This document shows, in pieces, positions 20,944 to 24,328 of a stretch of DNA of 24,328 bases. The notes under the pieces were generated by a model, which ran no database searches, was not told where the DNA came from, and worked only from the letters and a program-made list of their open reading frames with translations. The translations under genes were made by a program, and so were the position numbers. The stretch spans positions 1 through 24,328 of the forward strand of contig NZ_CAKQVD010000028.1 in NCBI RefSeq assembly GCF_934277605.1, read 5' to 3'. The DNA is from an uncultured Anaerotignum sp. GTDB lineage: Bacteria > Bacillota > Clostridia > Lachnospirales > Anaerotignaceae. Position 1 is the stretch's first letter. The number at the start of each line of letters is the position of its first letter.

Positions 20944-22074
20944 CTACAAGCCTCCCAACAAAAGCAATGCCGAAAACAAAAACATCCCTTCGCCCAGAAA
21001 AACAACCCCAAGCAAAAGCCCTGTGTATTCTCCTGCCGCCGCAATGCACTCCACCAAGCGCTCCTCGCAGATAAATTCCGCAGCCGCCGCCGTCAGCCGA
21101 AACACAAGCAAAATCACAAACAGCTTAATCAGCAGGGGAAGGCACAGCAGCAGCAAAAGCACAGCCGCCGCCACCAGTGTGCCGCTTTTGAGCGTGCCTG
21201 CCACAGCCGCCGCCGTTTCCACCGCACCGCCCATCACATTCCCCACAACCGGCACCGCACCAACGGCAATTTTCGCTGTTTTTGCCGCCAAGCCGTTCAG
21301 CGCACCGCCGCCGATTTTTTGCAGGGAAAGCAAAAGCATAAACGCCATTGCCGCTCCCTTCATCCCCCAAGAAATGCACTGCCGCAAAAGCTGTGCAAAT
21401 TGCCTGAGAATCGGCCTTTCGGAAATATGGTCTGTCAGCTCCAAGGCAATCGCAAGCAAGATGGCAGGAATCAGCACATAGCTGATGGCAACGGAAAGTG
21501 CCGCCGAGCCGCCCAAAAGCGTCGGCCCCATCAAAGCGCCCTGCGCCGCATTGCCCGATGAGGCAGAAAGCACCAGAAAAATGGGTACCATCGTCCCAAA
21601 CACACCACACAGTCCCCGCATACGCTCCACAACCGTATGCGAAATGCTGTAAAACGAGGTCAGAATCACCACAATCAACACCATATAGCAGACATAAAAG
21701 CCCATCTCGCCCACAGCCTTTCCTTGAAAGGAATCACTGCACTGCTTCAAAACGGCACTCAAAATCACAATCAGCACAAGCTGTGCCAAAAGCCTGCCCT
21801 GCACCCGCAATTCCCCCAAGGTCTGCGCCAAAGCCCTTTCCTTCAAATCGGAAAAGCCAAAATCAAACTCCCCGGAAAGCACCTCTCTCAACAGCTCGGA
21901 AAAGTCCTGCTCCGCTCCCAAGTCCTCAGCCGCCGCATCCACCGCCTCTGTTTCCAGCTCTGCCAATCCGCTTTCTATGCTGCCGCTTTCTATACTGCCG
22001 CTCTCCTCCGCCGCATAGGCAGGCTGCGGCAAAAGGGAAAGCAATAAAAGCAGCAAAAGCCCACATTTTTTCAT
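20944..22074 (-). CDS. spoIIIAE: Stage III sporulation protein AE (SpoIIIAE)
   Basis: The largest membrane component of the SpoIIIA complex. The 376-aa protein begins with a cleavable signal peptide (MKKCGLLLLLLLSLLPQPAYA-AEE) and an acidic low-complexity stretch containing a short tandem repeat. About seven to eight membrane segments follow, with the conserved motifs VPIFLVLSASSGN, AAQGALMGPTLLGG, LRQCISWGMKG and VVGNVMGGAVETAAAV, ending in VFLGEGMFLFSALLLLGGL. Length is close to the Bacillus protein (about 399). AGGAGGGGGAGA precedes the ATG. Its channel or scaffold role is inferred from the family. Confidence 0.95.
   Translation of the reverse strand: MKKCGLLLLLLLSLLPQPAYAAEESGSIESGSIESGLAELETEAVDAAAEDLGAEQDFSELLREVLSGEFDFGFSDLKERALAQTLGELRVQGRLLAQLVLIVILSAVLKQCSDSFQGKAVGEMGFYVCYMVLIVVILTSFYSISHTVVERMRGLCGVFGTMVPIFLVLSASSGNAAQGALMGPTLLGGSAALSVAISYVLIPAILLAIALELTDHISERPILRQFAQLLRQCISWGMKGAAMAFMLLLSLQKIGGGALNGLAAKTAKIAVGAVPVVGNVMGGAVETAAAVAGTLKSGTLVAAAVLLLLLCLPLLIKLFVILLVFRLTAAAAEFICEERLVECIAAAGEYTGLLLGVVFLGEGMFLFSALLLLGGL
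21971..22005. repeat. 15-bp tandem repeat in the spoIIIAE signal-peptide linker
   Basis: Two 15-bp units (21971-21985 and 21986-22000) differ at one base, followed by a partial third. In the minus-strand protein they give repeated GSIES, just after the predicted cleavage site. In-frame unit gain or loss would be tolerated here, so copy number may vary between strains. Confidence 0.85.
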
Positions 22075-22084
22075 TCTCCCCCTC

Positions 22085-22468
22085 CTATACCAAGCCCATC
22101 ACCAAATCGAGCAGCCCAAGCAGCACTGGGGCCGCCGCCGTCATCATCAATATCTTCCCTGCCAGCTCGATTTTTGCCGCCACCGCCCCCTCGCCCGCAT
22201 CCGCACAAAGCTGTGCGCCAAACTGCGTCAGATAGGCAATGCCGATGACCTTCAGCACCACAGCGAAATATTCATTGCCGACACCCGCACGCTCTGCCGT
22301 TTCCTGCAATAAGCCGATCAAATTTCCCAATGGCACACAAATCCTGCAAAAAATCAAAATGCCCGTCACTGCGGCAAGAAGAAGGGCAAGCTGCGGATTT
22401 TCCTTTTTCAGCAAAACGGCAAAGATACTGCCCACTAAGCCGAGGGCAATCACATTTCCCATTTCCAT
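22085..22468 (-). CDS. spoIIIAD: Stage III sporulation protein AD (SpoIIIAD)
   Basis: A 127-aa polytopic membrane protein with three to four helices; family pattern VIALGLVGSIFAVLLKKENPQLALLLAAVTGI, then VGNEYFAVVLKVIGIAYLTQFGAQLCADAGEGAVAAKIELAGKILMM. The last segment is the best-conserved AD/AC-family stretch. AC and AD are related small proteins resembling export-apparatus subunits. The start at 22468 has AAGGGGG 7 bases upstream. It follows spoIIIAC by 12 bases and precedes spoIIIAE by 10. Confidence 0.94.
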   Translation of the reverse strand: MEMGNVIALGLVGSIFAVLLKKENPQLALLLAAVTGILIFCRICVPLGNLIGLLQETAERAGVGNEYFAVVLKVIGIAYLTQFGAQLCADAGEGAVAAKIELAGKILMMTAAAPVLLGLLDLVMGLV

Positions 22469-22480
22469 ATAGCCGCCCCC

Positions 22481-22675
22481 TTATAATTGGAACAAGGTCT
22501 GCACCGTGTCAAACAGTTGGCTGATATATTGAATTACCCAAAACAGCACCACAACCAAGCCTGCCAAGGTGGTCAGCATGGCCTGCTCCTCTCTGCCTGC
22601 CCGAATCAGCACTTGATTCAGCACCGCCACCAAAATCCCGACTGCCGCAATGCGAAACACAATATTGATTTCCAT
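22481..22675 (-). CDS. spoIIIAC: Stage III sporulation protein AC (SpoIIIAC)
   Basis: A 64-aa protein with two membrane helices (INIVFRIAAVGILVAVLNQVLI and LTTLAGLVVVLFWVIQYI) joined by a charged loop RAGREEQA, the canonical AC architecture (68 aa in Bacillus). The start is ATG at 22675 (MEINIVF); the longer frame from 22705 overlaps spoIIIAB and has no support. Confidence 0.93.
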   Translation of the reverse strand: MEINIVFRIAAVGILVAVLNQVLIRAGREEQAMLTTLAGLVVVLFWVIQYISQLFDTVQTLFQL

Positions 22676-22688
22676 TCCCCTTCCCCCT

Positions 22689-23207
22689 TCACAGCAGTGT
22701 GACAATCAAGAGCAGCCCCGAAAGTCCGCCAATGCCATAATAAAGCTTGCCGTTTTTCTCCAAGCGTTTTTTCCCCTGCGCCAATGCCTCCTCCAGATAT
22801 CGCAGCAAAAGAGAAATGCTCCCCTCCTGCTGTGCCTTATCCAGATAGCCCAGGGTTTTCCCAAACGAAAGCACCATATCCAAATCCTCCGCCGTCAGAA
22901 AAAGCATATTCCTTCGCCTTTGCCAAGCCTCCGCCCAAATTTCCTCCGCAGAGTCCTTCTCCCGCTCTGCCATGGCCTTGCCTGCCTGCTGAAAAATCTC
23001 GCCCATCACGCCCTCCGTTTTCCAGCTCACGCTTTCCAAAACCTCCGCCAAGGGTGCGGAAAGATATTGAATCTGGCCTTGCAGAAGCAAAACCGCCCGT
23101 TCCAGCTCCGCCAATTCCCGCAAGCGATATTTCTCCTTCGCCGCAAAATATGCCCCGAACCAAAGCGTTGCCCCGAGCACCAGCACACTGCCCAATAAGC
23201 GTATCAT
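22689..23207 (-). CDS. spoIIIAB: Stage III sporulation protein AB (SpoIIIAB)
   Basis: A 172-aa protein with an N-terminal membrane helix (about 4-22), a helical cytosolic middle (YRLRELAELERAVLLLQGQIQYLSAPLAEVL) and a C-terminal membrane helix (about 156-171). The LxxLQxxIxYxxxPL pattern and FGKTLGYLDKAQQEGSI are family marks; it is structurally like GspF-type platform proteins. The ATG at 23207 overlaps the spoIIIAA stop as ATGA. Length matches the family (about 171). Confidence 0.95.
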   Translation of the reverse strand: MIRLLGSVLVLGATLWFGAYFAAKEKYRLRELAELERAVLLLQGQIQYLSAPLAEVLESVSWKTEGVMGEIFQQAGKAMAEREKDSAEEIWAEAWQRRRNMLFLTAEDLDMVLSFGKTLGYLDKAQQEGSISLLLRYLEEALAQGKKRLEKNGKLYYGIGGLSGLLLIVTLL

Positions 23208-24142
23208 TCCATGCCCTCCCCCTTCAAAAGCCTTCCTTCCCTGTCCCGAATTTCCTCTATGGTACCCGTTCCGTTGCGGTTGGAAAGAAAAAGATAGCGT
23301 GCGAATATTTTTTTATGCACCAATGCACAAAGCTGCGGTCTGGCTTTCACATCGGCAAAATCCCGCCCATGTGCCGTTGCAATCAGCGTAACGCCTGCAC
23401 GCAAAACCTCCTCCACAGCGGCAATATCCTCCCTGCGCCCCAGCTCATCCACCGCAATAATATCGGGTGACATACTGCGCAGCAAAAGCATCATGCCCAT
23501 TGCCTTCGGGCAGCCCTCCAAAACATCCGTGCAAGGCCCGACATCCATCTGCGGCACGCCCTCTCGCAATGGGGCAAGCTCGCCCCGCTCATCCACCACC
23601 CCAACGTTTTTTCCCCGTTCACTCAGGCAGCGGATCAGGTCTCGCAGAAGTGTGGTTTTCCCGCAGCCCGGCGGCGAAACAATCAGCGTATGCAAAAGCG
23701 TGTCCTTCTCCGTCAAAAAGGGCAAAAGCCGCTCACCCCAACCCCTTCTCTCTCTTGCAATGCGGATATTCAGCGCATTGATTTGCCGCAGTGTGCGAAT
23801 CTCGCCGTTTTCCAAAACCACCCTGCCGCAAAAGCCAACCCTATGCCCGCCCGCAACTGTCAGATAGCCCTGCCGCAGCTCCTCCTCAAAGGCATAAAGG
23901 GAATAGCCGCTCAAAAGGGAAACCGCCTCCCGCAAATCCTCCTTGGAAATGCGTATCCCCCTTGCATCTGCCACAGGCAGAAGTGCGCCGTCCCCGCCCA
24001 AAGCAAACAGCTGATTTTCTTTTTTCAACAGCAAGGGCTGTCCGCTGCGCAAACGGATTTCCTGCAATTCCCGCAAGCCTTCCTCCGCAAGCACCTCCCG
24101 TATTTTTCTCGGCAATGCACGCCAAACCGCCTCTGTCTGCAT
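23204..24142 (-). CDS. spoIIIAA: Stage III sporulation protein AA, ATPase (SpoIIIAA)
   Basis: The cytosolic secretion-type ATPase of the SpoIIIA complex. The 312-aa protein has an N-terminal regulatory part (LPRKIREVL, QEIRLRSGQPLLL, YSLYAFEEELRQGYLTVAGGHRVGFCG), the Walker A SPPGCGKTT (about 156-164) and Walker B DIIAVDELGRREDIAAVEE. ATAHG follows after the core strand, as in type II/IV secretion ATPases. GGGAGG lies upstream of the ATG at 24142. First gene of the operon, preceded by a sigma-E-like promoter. Eight genes spoIIIAA to AH follow in the canonical order with overlaps or short gaps. Confidence 0.96.
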   Translation of the reverse strand: MQTEAVWRALPRKIREVLAEEGLRELQEIRLRSGQPLLLKKENQLFALGGDGALLPVADARGIRISKEDLREAVSLLSGYSLYAFEEELRQGYLTVAGGHRVGFCGRVVLENGEIRTLRQINALNIRIARERRGWGERLLPFLTEKDTLLHTLIVSPPGCGKTTLLRDLIRCLSERGKNVGVVDERGELAPLREGVPQMDVGPCTDVLEGCPKAMGMMLLLRSMSPDIIAVDELGRREDIAAVEEVLRAGVTLIATAHGRDFADVKARPQLCALVHKKIFARYLFLSNRNGTGTIEEIRDREGRLLKGEGME

Positions 24143-24165
24143 TGGCTCGTCCTCCCTTCTTTTTC

Positions 24166-24193
24166 ATCCTATGCGGCGGCAGGGAAAAAATAC
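24166..24193 (-). promoter_or_regulatory. Candidate sigma-E promoter of spoIIIA
   Basis: The minus strand has GTATT (24189-24193), 15 bases, then CATAGGAT (24166-24173), compared with the sigma-E pattern (ATATT, about 14-15, CATACAAT; two -10 mismatches). spoIIIA is a known sigma-E operon, and the site is 24-51 bases upstream of the spoIIIAA ATG. Confidence 0.55.
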
Positions 24194-24261
24194 CAATTAA
24201 AAATTCTTTATTCATTTGGGGCAGAATAACATTCTTTTCAAAATCTTAATGTGCGAAATTA

Positions 24262-24290
24262 TTACATTTTTAGAGATATTATGTTAATAT
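24262..24290 (+). promoter_or_regulatory. Divergent sigma-A promoter pointing off the right edge
   Basis: TTACAT (24262-24267), 17 bases, TAATAT (24285-24290), with TG one base upstream of the -10, on the plus strand. A GAGGAAAAG ribosome-binding-site-like tract follows at 24309-24317, so a plus-strand gene probably starts just beyond the window. The 24194-24261 gap between the two promoters is AT-rich and shows no gene. Confidence 0.6.
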
Positions 24291-24328
24291 TGAAGTAACT
24301 GTCATAAAGAGGAAAAGAAATCATCAAC

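Overview
The window is a chromosomal segment of an endospore-forming, low-GC Gram-positive bacterium of the Clostridia. The evidence is the complete spoIIIA operon, spoIIGA-sigE, sigG, the asp23-nusB-xseAB-ispA-dxs-tlyA-nadK-argR-recN run, and a CIRCE-controlled clpB. A Lachnospirales-like relative (Lachnospiraceae or Anaerotignum type) is my guess from the gene style and not something I could test. No rRNA, tRNA, insertion sequence, prophage, CRISPR array or horizontally acquired cassette is visible. Almost all genes lie on the minus strand; only three small genes lie on the plus strand.

Layout, left to right. (1) 1-1855: a 60-aa plus-strand hypothetical gene, a bidirectional terminator, then a minus-strand pair of an ECF-transporter S-like membrane protein and an amidohydrolase, with a candidate promoter and two upstream dyad operators. 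(2) 1856-4564: clpB, read leftward from a sigma-A promoter overlapped by a perfect CIRCE element. (3) 4565-7577: a plus-strand lipoprotein, then minus-strand mnmA, a DUF5662-like gene and an isochorismatase-fold hydrolase. (4) 7578-10395: sporulation sigma block with sigG under a candidate sigma-F promoter, a previously hidden 55-aa plus-strand ORF behind a candidate sigma-G promoter, then sigE and spoIIGA behind a long-spacer promoter with 0A-box-like sites. (5) 10396-19450: a ten-gene housekeeping run read leftward from asp23 to recN. (6) 19476-24328: the eight-gene spoIIIA operon with a candidate sigma-E promoter, and a divergent promoter aimed off the right edge.

Functionally the sporulation parts form a cascade. 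Phosphorylated Spo0A would switch on spoIIGA-sigE; SpoIIGA activates pro-sigma-E in the mother cell; sigma-E transcribes spoIIIA; the SpoIIIA-SpoIIQ channel supports late sigma-G activity in the forespore; sigma-G could then drive the small divergent gene. The housekeeping run covers transcription antitermination, DNA repair (ExoVII, RecN), isoprenoid synthesis (Dxs, IspA), rRNA methylation, NADP synthesis and arginine control.

The most unusual points are the 55-aa ORF between sigE and sigG with back-to-back forespore-type promoters, a SpoIIIAF lacking its C-terminal soluble domain, the placement of spoIIGA-sigE-sigG after recN where spoIVB-spo0A is usual, and the possible two-site operator upstream of the ECF/amidohydrolase pair. 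I did not find a wholly new multi-gene system; most of the window is core genome.
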